The position numbers were made by a program, and so were the translations under genes. Below are positions 12,607 to 25,659 of a DNA stretch of 64,000 nt, one piece after another (the stretch's first letter is position 1; each line of letters opens with the position of its first letter). The stretch is from contig CM042016.1 in assembly GCA_023525715.1 (NCBI GenBank), forward strand, positions 82,852,882 to 82,916,881, read 5' to 3'. Below the pieces are notes generated by a model. It was not told the origin of the DNA and made no database searches. It saw nothing but the letters and a program-made list of their open reading frames with translations. The stretch is from Cichorium intybus. Its lineage: Eukaryota > Streptophyta > Magnoliopsida > Asterales > Asteraceae.

Positions 12607-14382
12607 TATATGTCATAGTGGACCTTCCCATCCCGCAAGTCATCAGCCCATGGAAAGCTTTGCACCCTAATAATCTCACATTCGAAGCTTGGAATGGATG
12701 ACGCGACTCTAAGTACGATATCGAGCAACTAGGGGAACCAAAGCTGATAGTGATGCAATGTGTAGAAGCGAATCCTCTAATCTCAATACATCGATAGGCT
12801 CCAATCACGGGCCATGAGATAGTGACAAAAGTATAACCGTGCTATAGAGGACCTCCAAACCTTAAGCACCCAAATGTAATCCACAAGATAAACATAAGCA
12901 TGGACCCATCAAGAAAACCTACTTCGGAATCAAAATCTAAATCGTCTCATAAACGTGAGAAAGCTCCCTCTCTTTGTCATACCATACTCCAAAAATACGT
13001 CATGTAATAATCCAAAAACACCATTCTCAACCAAACTGGATCATGAAAAACCGAAGTCGAGAGTCAATAACGCCCGAGTCATCGCATCAAATAAATGTCA
13101 AAGTGTATCGAGACTAAGAAATAATACTCAACATTGATAAATCTCTCTCGCGTGCTTCACTAAAAATTGTCTCTTCTAAAAATTATAATATGACTCTTGG
13201 ATGACCATCCTTAATTCTTCTCATTTTTATGATCGAAACAAGACTATAAAATAGTGTGTGGGAATGAGAATGTGCTAGAACGGTATAAAAATAATGAACT
13301 CCCCATCGACATGTGGATAAATCGCCAATGGCCTAATCAAATGGATCAGTAGTGGAAAAATGTAAATGATAGAGCTCCGAGTTGCAAAAACGCAAGGAAC
13401 ATCTATAATAAAATTCATAACCACCTTGATCAAGTATCAGAAAAAAACAAAAAATATGACCTCCGCAATAAACAAAAATGCATCTGACGAACATAAGCAG
13501 AAATCTCAATCCGATGTCCCGAAGCATGTGTACCAAAGTGATAAAATAGATGTTCCAAAAATATTTACTGTCATATGTCGAACACTCCGTAAAGATCAAA
13601 ATACAACTTCGATGATATATGTGAAAGTCCAATGCATCGGTCGATCGTTGAGTCCAAGAAGATGCAGGCCCAGTTTATTTTCTGATAATGCTTAGGAAAC
13701 GAATCATTTAAATTTCGGTAACACCGGAGGCCCAGGATTACGAAGCCCAATTTGTTTTAATCCAATGATGATATATAGGCCTAGCCTTTGTAACTTAAGT
13801 CCCGATTACTACTAGTTTAGTCCCGATTACTACTAGTAGTGTAGGCCCAAATGCGATTAAGATGCATCCAAACAATAATATGGTGTTGAGCAATTAATGC
13901 TCACTCTCAAAATGAAACATGTATTGTCCTTCAAGTTCAGCCCTTTGACTTTGATACATTTATATTTATATTTATATTTATATATATATATATAATTAAT
14001 TCCCGTAATTTTGTACCTCCAGTGTAACGTTTTTTTTAGGATTGTGACACGCGGGTTGCCTGGTGGCTTATGGATCCATCCGGATTTTTCTTCGGGTCAA
14101 TCGGCCTTCCCACGTCCACAAGTTCAGATCTTGTACATTCATCGTCTCCGCTTCAATGTTCTCACCATCTGTTCTCGCTGCATTGACTGCGGTTCTCTCA
14201 TCTTCCAATTCTAATGCGACTCTCCAGGTACATCAGATTTCCCCCAAATTATTTGACAGGAATTGAAAGGGAGAAAGATTGAGAAAGGCAATCTAGAGAA
14301 CTGTTGATTCGATGATGGTTGCCTTTATCTCACTTGCAGTACTTCGTTTCGACTACTGATTCGGCTCCTTTACCTCCGATGC
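12607..14382. other. intergenic, no gene recognised
   Basis: Short open frames only, the longest about 109 codons, none with a recognisable motif. A 19-bp direct duplication of the AGTCCCGATTACTACTAG type lies near 13799-13838, followed by a TATATT-rich run near 13960-13995. The 12607-12850 stretch has a denser, more GC-balanced look and may be an old unrecognised repeat. Confidence 0.5.
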
Positions 14383-14528
14383 ATCAATCACTGACCACGC
14401 ATCCAAGGTAAACGCGACGTTTTGTCGGTGAATGGCTCTCACGATTTCACAATTACAGGCTACTCCCTCGCTAAAAGGATGAGTGCCGGTAAATACATAT
14501 CCAGCGATACCTTGACGGTCGGTTATGA
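14383..14528 (+). pseudogene. BPM-like (MATH-BTB) gene fragment
   Basis: Frame 14425-14528 reads SVNGSHDFTITGYSLAKR followed by MSAGKYISSDTLTVGY. This is the opening of the MATH domain of plant BPM proteins, Cullin3 adaptors that bind substrates by MATH and CUL3 by BTB. Just upstream, another frame reads SITDHASKVNAT, which fits the sequence preceding the domain after a small insertion that breaks the frame. The expected continuation (EWAIYFYPDGK) is missing, as are the rest of MATH and all of BTB. Splice-like junctions (CAG/gtacatc near 14226, ttgcag/TAC near 14338) suggest gene-derived sequence upstream. It is a broken, perhaps transposon-captured, fragment. The family call rests on one motif block. 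Confidence 0.6.
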
Positions 14529-17375
14529 AAGCCACCACGGTGTTGATTTTCTGAATAGGGATTTAGATACACACGCCGTCATCATCAATTTTTTGTTTTT
14601 TGATTTACGTTTTCTTTTAATTGCAGGTACGATTACGAAGTGTGTGGTATTCATGTATTAACACAAGTTTGTGGTATTCAAGTATTAATACAAGTTGTTA
14701 CAGTGGGATTTTTAGTCCATTGTGTTATTTTATCTAATCCAAGTTTTTCTAATCTACGTTTTTTTATTTTAGTTTATTTCTCTTTTGTTTTTAGATTTCT
14801 ATTACCAGACTACTCACCAGCATTGGACCTCACACTACCACCAACACCTCATTAAGTTTTTGTTGATTTCTTGAAATAATTTACTTCTTGAAGCGTTTTC
14901 TATTTTTTGGGGTTCTTGCACATAAGGTGTTTGATGTATTCCCTTATTGAGTTTTTGTTTGTTTTTTGTTGTTTGTAACAGGGATAAGAATGGCTCTAGG
15001 AAGTTACTTGTGCAGGTGCAAAATATAGGTATATTTCCATGTCTATCTGCTTGACAATCGAAAATACTACTTTATTACTGGGATGAACATACGGTGCTAT
15101 TTTATTTCCCTAAACAAATGAGTTTTTTGATTAAATAGGAAATAACGTTGAATGTTTTGGTTACTAACAACCTTTTGTCCAAGAGAAATGTGTTTTTCTG
15201 TGGGTTAATTTTGTGGGTTTGTTGTCAATAGAGATTATTATTCACGGGCTTGAATATTTGTTACAGCGATTGAGTTCCTGAAATGCTCTTTATGGTCCTG
15301 AAGGCTTTCAATTCTAATGTGATTATTCTTCCTTTTCACACCTTAGAATACGAGTTCAAACAACAATGCATAAAGCCTTAATCGTTTTCCATATACAACA
15401 AATGTGAAGAGGTAATTTTGTTCGGTGGTTGTTATTTGTCTCTCCCTTTCTACCGATTTATACAAACACGAGATGTTAGTATTTTTTTTAATCTCCTCAA
15501 ATTTGTTTTCAGGTACTATTGAGACATTCATACTTTGAAAATTTACCTATTATAGCAATGAGGTTTCTGTGTTTGGATACTATTGTTGTATATGATTAGA
15601 TTTTTCAAAGAACATTGATGGAAAGAAAGTATGATGGTATAATAAATAAATATATGAAAGTATGTTGCTATTTTTTGTATTTGACCTTTTAATGCTACAT
15701 GCAGGTTCCTAATTACACAATTACACAGATGTGGACATTGTTGGGACATTGTTTACAGATATAAAGTCACAATATTTTACACTGCACCTACACTTGGGGT
15801 AGGAACGATAGTATTTTATTGCTACAAGTATGGATTATTGAAAATAATAAGACATGTATTTGGATATTTCCCTTGAACTACGCAATATTTTTTATTTTAC
15901 ATCAATATTGAAGGGAATTTTCCGAAGAGAAAATGGATTATGGGAGTGTGTGACTTGAACTATTGATTGGTCTGTGCAGATATGTGCTTATCTGCCACAA
16001 TTGAATTCACAACCAAATGTGTCTTTGTTCCAACCATCACGTAAGCCCCTACAGAGGATAGGCTGGTTCGCTTAAAGAGAATCTTTTCTATGATCGGATA
16101 CGAATCATGTCATACATGAGCAGGCTCCGTAAGATCTAGTTCACCTAACTTCAGATTTTAATAGTATACAAATGCATTTATTTCCTCTGCATTGACGCAA
16201 TCTAGGATACTATCGGAGTGAAAAAAGGGTCTAAAGAAGAACAGAGGCTAGGCTATATTAGTAACAAGTAAATCCTTTGTGTGTGTTTATAAAAGGTCTC
16301 TAAAATTTTTGGGGATAAACACCAATCATAAGGTCTGAGACGACCCATAAAGCAATTGATCATATCACGATCTATTTTATAAGCCTACTTGGGTATTGAG
16401 TATTTATTTGTAAGAACTGAATTTTTTGCACTCGATAGTTTCAACTCCAGAAAAAAGAATCCAGTAAAATTTTTATTTTACTTACATAAAATCGTTCATA
16501 TATCGTATATGCGGGTGTCTAGATAACATATATTTTATATGGATTCATTTGGTTCTTTTGAATCTTGATCGTTATCGTTTTTTGTACCGGTGTTTCCTAA
16601 ACCTATAGTTCCACCTCGCCAATCGAATCCTTTATCATCGATGACCACCAAAGGCACCGGCGGTTTTGTTAGGGTCCTAAGGTGGTCCAGACAATGGCTA
16701 AATTTCGTACACGTAGTGTAAATTTTTTTTAATAGGATGCAACTCAACGGAAAAAAATGTTACTACTAAAAAATAAACTGTCACCGTAGGCTGCAGCTTA
16801 AATACACAAATGTACAAATAGAAACTCAGTTATAATTTGTAGTCTAAACTTATTTGTTTATGCACCTTATGCCCTACTGAAAGATAAGTTTGAAGATGTA
16901 ATTCAGAGTTTTACAAAAATGTGTATATATTGAGGTGAACTTTAGATTGTATGTGCAACAAAAAATATGTTGTATATAATGCACTCATATTCTTAAACGT
17001 TTTTATGTTATTATATTTGGTCGGAGAAAAACATTATTTTATTATATTAGCTCAGGAAAAAAATTTCCGATATCGAGACTATTGGTAAATCCTGCGTCCA
17101 CCACTGACCGAAGGCTTTCTTCTTCATTCGTTTCCTACTGCAACATCATCAATTTCATTACTTCACAATCGTCTTTTGACAGTGATGTGTTCCAAAGACC
17201 TTCGGCAAAAATCGCATCATCAATTTCACTTAAACAAAATTAATAACAAAGTAAAATAAAGGGTATATCACTTAACAGAAAAGTTAAGTGTTAAACGGAA
17301 GAAGGGACCAAACATATAAGAAAATCATACCATATAGACATATTTATGAGATTTCGAAAAATATAACTAATTTGA
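14529..17375. other. intergenic, no intact gene
   Basis: AT-rich, with many T-rich tracts ending in CAG that look like decayed introns (near 14628, 14980, 15513, 15703, 15978). There is no open frame above 80 codons with a known motif. About 16041-16150 has a distinct, GC-balanced texture and could be organellar. A 70-codon minus frame at 16535-16747 is unrecognised. Confidence 0.5.
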
Positions 17376-17492
17376 AAATTTTACTCGATGGTAACCGGCT
17401 CTTACAGGTTAAAGGATGACTTGGCCGGTCACCAAGTATTAGGTCAAGTCATCATTTAACTTGCAAGAGCCGGTTACCATCGGGTAAAATTT
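17376..17492. repeat. long inverted repeat (hairpin) upstream of the P450
   Basis: Arms of about 48 bp (17376-17423 and 17445-17492) are near-perfect reverse complements, with CGATGGTAACCGGCTCTT in the left arm and AAGAGCCGGTTACCATCG in the right. The loop is about 21 nt. No clear terminal TSD was found. It is MITE-like or a transcribed foldback, about 300 bp upstream of the CYP94 start. Confidence 0.85.
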
Positions 17493-17510
17493 GAACAAAA
17501 CATGTAGTTC

Positions 17511-17602
17511 GATGGTGTTTTTTGTACAAATGCCTTACTTGGATGGTGTTTTTTGTACAAATGCCTTACTTAGATGATGTTTTTTAAACAGACCAAACTT
17601 GA
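17511..17602. repeat. 31-bp tandem repeat, three units
   Basis: Units at 17511-17541 and 17542-17572 are almost identical (GATGGTGTTTTTTGTACAAA...). A third, diverged unit is 17573-17602 and a decayed fourth follows. It lies between the hairpin and the P450 start, within promoter distance. Confidence 0.8.
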
Positions 17603-17625
17603 ATGATATTTTTTGAATAGTTTTA

Positions 17626-17635
17626 AAATATAATT
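17626..17635 (+). promoter_or_regulatory. possible TATA element of the P450 gene
   Basis: AAAATATAAT about 155 bp before the ATG is the best TATA-like string between the tandem repeat and the gene. The surroundings are AT-rich, so this is weak. The start codon context (aaaATGG, A at -3, G at +4) is strong. Confidence 0.25.
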
Positions 17636-17790
17636 ACTCTTATAAGTCATTTTGTTTTACTCTATTGATAACGATTTTTTCCAAATGCTTGCGACATAAC
17701 TTTTTCAAGATAAGTTAGAACAACAGCATCATACATCACTTGTGGGCTGTGGCTGACCGCTTTTGTGATCAACCCCCCTGGTAGATAAAA

Positions 17791-19359
17791 ATGGTGGCTG
17801 ACGGCTTCTGTGATTTTCTTCCTATCGTCATCATATCTTTGTTGGTAATTCTGTTCCTCCGTCTCTTCCGCCGTCGTCACTCGCTAGTCAAAACCCCATG
17901 TCCCCAATCCTACCCACTGATCGGAAACCTCATCGGTTTCCTTCGCAACCGCCATCGTTTCCACGATTGGGTGTGCGACATGCTCTCCACAACACCTTCT
18001 CTCACACTCCAAGTCAACGGATTCCTCGGCCTCTCACACGGTATCTGTACCGCCGATCCCACCAACGTCCACCATCTTCTCCGCTCCAACTTCCCCAATT
18101 ACATCAAGGGCCGTCGCTACACTTCCGTTCTTCACGAGCTCCTTGGCACCGGAATCTTTAATTCCGACGGCCATCTCTGGTCCTCTCAACGCAAGATCGC
18201 GAGTTATGAATTTAACACCAAGTCTCTTAGAAACTTCATCACTGACACTCTCAAATCCCAACTTTCTAGATCCTTAATCCCTCATCTTTCATCCGCCGCT
18301 GACGCCGGGGAAACCCTCGATCTACAGCAAGTCCTCCGTAAATTCGGCTTTGATAACATATGTAACGTGGCGTTTGGGGTTGACCCAGGTTTGTTGACAT
18401 CGAATTCAAAGGACTCAAGCAGTCTGTTGTTTGTTCAGGCATTTGATGCCGCGGTGGAGAATACCTCCAACCGGTTTATGTCCCCGTTACCGGCGGTGTG
18501 GAAGATGAAAAGGTTTTTCAACATCGGTAACGAGAGGAAGTACAAAGAAGCAATTGAAACTGTGAATCAGTTCGCCATGGATATAATTAAATCGAAAGAA
18601 GAACAGACTGATTCCAAAACTGATGAAGATCTGCTGTCGAGATTCATGGCTTCAAGTTGGGATATGGGTTTTAACGATACAGAAAGAAGGAAGTTCGTGA
18701 GAGATATTATCATCAGCTTCGTACTTGCAGGTAAAGACTCAACTGCATCAGCACTTACCTGGTTCTTTTGGTTATTAGAAGGACATCCTCACTGTCGAGA
18801 TTTGATCCACAAAGAGTTCTCTACGTTAATGGCTTCATCAGTACCTAAAATCCAGCCAACAAACCTCACCTTCGACGATTTGAAGAATCTGCACTACCTA
18901 CACGCTGCTTTATCGGAATCCATGCGACTCTTCCCACCGGTGCCGATCAATTCTAGATTGACGGTAGACGATGATAAGTTACCAGACGGGACATACGTGG
19001 GCAAGGGGTGGTTCGCTGATTACTCAGCTTATGCGATGGGTAGAATGGAGAGAATTTGGGGGTCAGATTGTAGAGAGTTTAAACCAGAAAGATGGTTGGA
19101 TGTTAATGGAGTATACCAGCCGTCGGATCAGTTTAAGTATCCAGTGTTTCATGGTGGGTTTAGGATGTGTTTAGGGAAAGAGATGGCTTACTTGCAGATG
19201 AAGTCTCTGGTTGTGGCTGTTATGTATGAGTTTGAGGTTGAGGTGATTGGCGGTGGTGGAACGCCGGAAAAGATGGTGGAACCGCCGTATACTCTCTCTC
19301 TTCTTCTAGGTATGAAAAACGGTTTACCTGTACGACTAAAGCAGCGGCAACATGTCTAG
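17791..19359 (+). CDS. CYP94-family cytochrome P450 monooxygenase
   Basis: A 522-residue, single-exon P450 of normal length. Residues about 9-25 form a hydrophobic N-terminal anchor followed by an arginine cluster (LFRRRH), then the SYPLIGN hinge, placing it on the ER with a cytosolic catalytic domain. The I-helix oxygen motif is AGKDST (313-318), ExxR is ESMR (376-379), then KPERW (431-435) and the haem loop FHGGFRMCLG with ligand Cys460. FGFDNICNVAFGVDPG, SALTWFFWLL and YAMGRMERIWG are CYP94 signatures. Family members omega-hydroxylate fatty acids (CYP94A type) or oxidise jasmonoyl-isoleucine (CYP94B/C); the sequence alone does not decide, though RFMSPLPAVWK looks closer to A/D types. Odd points: Ser317 where Thr is usual, and Phe457 where Pro is usual. 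It is the only intact gene here. The first ATG with good context was chosen. Confidence 0.93.
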   Translation: MVADGFCDFLPIVIISLLVILFLRLFRRRHSLVKTPCPQSYPLIGNLIGFLRNRHRFHDWVCDMLSTTPSLTLQVNGFLGLSHGICTADPTNVHHLLRSNFPNYIKGRRYTSVLHELLGTGIFNSDGHLWSSQRKIASYEFNTKSLRNFITDTLKSQLSRSLIPHLSSAADAGETLDLQQVLRKFGFDNICNVAFGVDPGLLTSNSKDSSSLLFVQAFDAAVENTSNRFMSPLPAVWKMKRFFNIGNERKYKEAIETVNQFAMDIIKSKEEQTDSKTDEDLLSRFMASSWDMGFNDTERRKFVRDIIISFVLAGKDSTASALTWFFWLLEGHPHCRDLIHKEFSTLMASSVPKIQPTNLTFDDLKNLHYLHAALSESMRLFPPVPINSRLTVDDDKLPDGTYVGKGWFADYSAYAMGRMERIWGSDCREFKPERWLDVNGVYQPSDQFKYPVFHGGFRMCLGKEMAYLQMKSLVVAVMYEFEVEVIGGGGTPEKMVEPPYTLSLLLGMKNGLPVRLKQRQHV

Positions 19360-20177
19360 TGGTTGGAGACGAAGAAGAACCATGTATATGTATATTGTGT
19401 CATGTTTATTTTTGAACATGTATGTATATATTAACTTTTAAAAGCGAATGCACTATATATAGGTTGTAAGTGCAACCGGATCCTTTTGTATATATAGACA
19501 TTAGTTGGTGAGAGTCGGTATTTGAGATGATTTGCTACAAGTCCGATAGAATGAATGTTTTAGAATTGTAAACGGAATTATTTTGTGGAACTTGCAATGA
19601 ACACTCATAGCTAGATCTTATGTACAACAAGTACATGTATAGATAAAAAATATATGTATATTCATTTTATTGAGGAGTTAATGAAAAGAGAAACCAGTCA
19701 CCGGAACGGTTCTATATCAACTAGCATAATACCAGTCCAATGTCTAGGTGGGTCGATGACAAAATACGTGATTTAGAGTAAATGAGACTCTTGTTGTTCT
19801 CTAAGCATTATTCGACCTATAGAGGAAAGCGGCATATTTCTCCATCAAGAAAAGAGATTTGTTTAATACATAACAATCATAATACTTGTCTACACATATA
19901 TTCAAGTAATGCATAACAGCAACGTTCTTACATTTCTATTTTATTTGTTACTTGTTGCTGTTATCGGTAAATACATATAATTACATTGTTATTATGGGTT
20001 AGAATTGTAAAGAAAATGAAAGTGACTTGCTAATATGGGTGGAATATTGCTATTACCGTATAAAAATTTGAAGTGAGGTTGCTAATACGATCGTACGATC
20101 TCACCTATGTAAATCGATCTCCGTTCATATTTAGGTCGTTTTTGGTAAGAGTGGGGTGGGATCTTCGGATTGGATTG
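19360..20177. other. 3' flank of the P450 and intergenic sequence
   Basis: No canonical AATAAA was found soon after the stop. GAATGAATG and TTTTAGAATTGT near 19550 could serve as the polyadenylation region. No coding signal is visible. A palindromic CGATCGTACGATC lies near 20088. Confidence 0.5.
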
Positions 20178-20533
20178 TAAGATCGTACGTTTAGCACGCT
20201 TTCGGGAAGAACATAGAATAGTAGAGGATCTAGCATGCATAATACGACGATCATTAGAAATTCACAAATTAGAGATGTTGTAATATACTCTTTCCCATAA
20301 CTTCTCATACCAGACCAACCCACTAAAATGCAAATAGGGATCAGAAATGTGGTCAATATCACGAAGAATAAAGAGATATCATCTATACCCAAATAAAAAT
20401 GGAGGTTTTCATAAGGAAGTCATTGAAGGCTTTCTACAAATTGAGATTTGGCCGTAGAAGGATCAAATTGTATCCAAAGAACAAGAACAGGTGAATACAA
20501 AGAAGTAAAAAGAGAGGCGTACGATCGATCTTA
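20178..20533. repeat. short inverted repeats flanking the nad4 insert
   Basis: TAAGATCGTACG (20178-20189) and CGTACGATCGATCTTA (20518-20533) are inverted copies, the second with an extra ATCG, placed exactly at both edges of the nad4 similarity. This could be a transposon terminus pair or repair-made sequence. Confidence 0.6.
20190..20517 (-). pseudogene. nad4: NUMT: fragment of mitochondrial nad4
   Basis: On the minus strand the reading goes WIQFDPSTAK, a short gap, LPYEN.HFYLGID, ISLFFVILTTFLIPICILVG, WSGMRSYGKEY, LICEFLMI, CMLDPLLFYVLPESVL, then stops matching. This is the 5' exon part of plant mitochondrial NADH dehydrogenase subunit 4, a membrane proton-pumping subunit of complex I. There is a TGA where the RW of ESLRWLPYEN should be, plus many substitutions and no start, so it is non-functional. 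Pro appears at positions where the mature protein has Leu or Phe through C-to-U editing, pointing to DNA transfer. About 330 bp is kept. Confidence 0.88.
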
Positions 20534-20868
20534 AGATCATAAGATCGTCACTACTGATTATTTAGAATATTCTAATATCCATCCTATATTTGTCAACATA
20601 TATAAGTGGCTTGCTTTTAACACAAAATTATAAATGCACACACTAACATACAATTATATCGACATTTACATGCATAATTACAGAAGTATTAACTGCAAAC
20701 TAATATTAATCTAAAAATTACATATTTTCATGTTATAGCATACAACACTTGTCCACCGAAAATAATATACATTGGCAAATACAAATACATAATGGCAAGC
20801 AAAATCCATGATTTATCAACAAAACTTTAGTAAAACAATTGCAATGTAATTCCAATTTAATAGTATAC
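20534..20868. other. intergenic, nothing recognised
   Basis: AT-rich sequence without an open frame of note. It ends in the TSD copy tatac (20864-20868) of element E1. Confidence 0.6.
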
Positions 20869-21644
20869 TATTGGATTAGGTGTCTAAGCCATGACTTATA
20901 ATTTGTATTTACCTAATTAATAGTAGCAAAGTCCATTTGGGTTGCCCTCATAGCTAGAGGTTTGGTAGAAATTTCAGGAGAGAGAAAGGTTGATTTATTA
21001 TGTGATTAATAAATCAATAGAAATAAAATAAATAGTTTATTAATATATTAAAGTGATAATATATTAATTATAAACTATAGTAATTAATTAGAAATTAATA
21101 TGGAATTAATTGGATTTAATTTGGTGATTAATTTAATTAAGTAAAGGTACAGGGGCTGAATTGTAATTACTCAGTAGTTGAGTAGTGACTGTCCAGGACA
21201 ACCAGATGTTGGCGAAATTAAGGATTGCATTATCCTTGAATTTCGATTTTGATAAGAGGATAAATAGAGTTTGAATTATAAGATAAATGTTTACTTATTT
21301 GAGTTCAAAAAGATTTATCTCTAAATGCTTATCTGGTTATCAGTTGGAAACTATAAATAATGGTCCTGTGACCCTCATAATTCTCGCCACTTTTACTCTT
21401 CCCTTTCTCTGGATTTCGACATTCTCTAGTGCTGGGTGTGACTTCATTTGAGGCAAGGCATTTGCGTTGCTTAGCTTATAAGAAACAACTAAAAGGTTAG
21501 TTTTTTCTTTATTATTTCTTTTAGTATTTTTTTTGTTTGGCCTTTAGGAATTTAGTTACATGTTCAAAGTAAGAAAACATAGATCCAATCTAGGTTGTAT
21601 GTTAACTTAGGGTTTTAGTTCATAGATTTGCAGAAAACATTTCA
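20869..21644 (+). repeat. 5' LTR of E1
   Basis: 776 bp. Starts TATTGGATTAGG (the usual TG has become TA) and ends TTTCA next to the primer site. A TATA-like CTATAAATAATGG near 21350 may begin the transcript. Confidence 0.9.
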
Positions 21645-21645
21645 G

Positions 21646-21657
21646 TGGTATCAGAGC
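21646..21657 (+). other. primer binding site of E1
   Basis: TGGTATCAGAGC, the exact iMet primer site, one base after the LTR. Confidence 0.93.
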
Positions 21658-23660
<2,003 letters not shown>

Positions 23661-25610
23661 CAGATAAGACAATCATGGAAATGCATTCAATGTCAACTCT
23701 GTATGAGTCGTTCATGGAGAAGCATAGTTCCATTGATTCAGCTGCTTCAGGATTGAGTCCAGTGTTAAGGCGCATCAAGAAATGATCCAGATCGTCTGGA
23801 CCGATTGTTCAATGTATCAAACTGGGAATCCACAGGGTGGGACACAGTCACAGAAAGATTGGAAAAACGCTCCAAAGCCAAACAGTTTGGCAACTCAGTA
23901 ATATCTAAAAAACTCAGAACACCTGATCCTCATTTCTTTGATATAGGATGTGTTTCTCACATTTGCTCTGTATGCACGGACTCTGTAGGATGTGGGATGT
24001 TGTCGCACAAGAGCATATTCGGATTGGATCTGGAGCTCGTGCAGTTTTGGAGTTAAGCTAGATATTTGTTCGTGTTATTAGTTTATAGATGCATATGCCA
24101 TTGTTTCGCATAGTACATTGTTCTAAGGATAATTCTGGTTTAATAAAATATTTTCTTTATAAAACATGATTGTTTTAATTATCCTCGAAATATTGTGTGA
24201 ATGTGTTGATGGCATAAATAACTTGAATGTTGATACATCCAATGGTATTGAATTTATAAATTGTGTACCTTATGATTGTTAAAGTGAATTTTATGAGAAT
24301 CACTTCAACCAAAGGTCCAGTTGGACAGGACTTTGGAATCATTTTTCTTAGAGTCGCATGATGAATTGAGTGCTTAATAAAGTTAATTGTGGCAAGAACT
24401 GAATCACCCAAAGATCCAATAGATACGATTTTGGAATCAGTTGACTTGGAGTCAGGTGATGATTGCATATCTTGAACAAAATTAACAAAGTCATAAATTT
24501 ACATAGAGATGTAAAAGATATTAAGATTTTGAGCAACAGGCACATAAGTTACTGTGTATTGCTCGAATCTTCGAACACAACACAATTAGTTATACTTCAT
24601 GATATTTGCCAATTAGTATGACAAATATGGCTTCGCTTATCAGAATAAGCAATTGATTGAAACCTTGAAGTGTTCAAGGATTTCAAAGGAAGTATAAGAA
24701 CAACAGAACCAAAGTGACAACATACGCTGAGAAAATGTTTCACAGTTTATCCTCTTCCAAGAACATTAATGGTTATAATGTGTCTTAGAGAAGATGATGG
24801 AGCATTGGTCGAAATAGTTCGATCCTCGATGTATAAGATACATTTCCAATTAGTTTTTCGATGAATTGAATATTCAACCAGTCAGACCATAAAAACCATA
24901 TTCCGACCACATCTTAGACTAAGTAGGTTATGCAGACACTGTCTGAATTGTAAAGCTGGGATCGAATCGTCCCACTTGTACATAGAAAGTCCAGGGTCAT
25001 GTAGCGTTCGTCCGAACCTCATGACTAGCCTGAACCTGATTAACAATGTCGTTTTCATTGGCCATCCCAGTTGTAACTATGAAAGAAGAGTTCTTTTGGA
25101 AAGGACTCATATTCTTAGGAAACAGTGGTAGTAAGAATTATCCTGAATGAGTTCAGGGATTAGCCAAGTGAAAGAACCTCTAGTCATCACTAGGCCTTGA
25201 CCAGGAATCGGATTCCTGTTAAACCTGACATACTCTTCTCTTTACCAGTAGTGTTGGTCACCGTCATAAGTAGTTGTGATCTGGGTGAAATACCGATTAG
25301 TGGTAAAACACTAAAGTTGGTACGGATAAGCAATCCGACTACTTGGAAGCATTGGTGAGCCCAGTTACTTCCAAATAAGAGAACCTTAAGGCGAGACACA
25401 GTCTATGTAACAATTTGATTGATTTTACACCTGGTCTAAAAACCAGTGGGAGTAATTGAATCATCAAAAGAAAGCGATGGATAGAAATGTACTTACAGAA
25501 CATCTGGTTGAGTGAGACGATACTCGGAGTCAAGCAATTGATTCCGAGAGAAGCACTCTCAATAGAAGATGAAATCTGAAAGGATACTGTTTAGTAAAGC
25601 TGCACCTTAT

Positions 25611-25659
25611 GAGTCGTTAGTGGAGCGTGTGTGGTTTACCAGCACACTAATAGGGACTC
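25611..25659 (+). other. extra stem-loop copy inside decayed pol
   Basis: GAGTC (25611-25615) pairs with GACTC (25655-25659); TTAGTG (25617-25622) pairs with CACTAA (25645-25650); the apex is GTGTGGTTTACCAGCAC. Same design as the leader units. Confidence 0.7.

Noticed and set aside
12569..12808. 79-codon minus frame beside element B
   Set aside because: It overlaps the B LTR end and has no recognised domain.
13799..13838. 19-bp direct duplication taken as a possible TSD
   Set aside because: The copies are adjacent with only a few bases between, so it is a simple tandem duplication.
17898..18261. Overlapping frames on both strands within the P450
   Set aside because: GC-rich third positions of the real gene keep other frames open; none has a domain.
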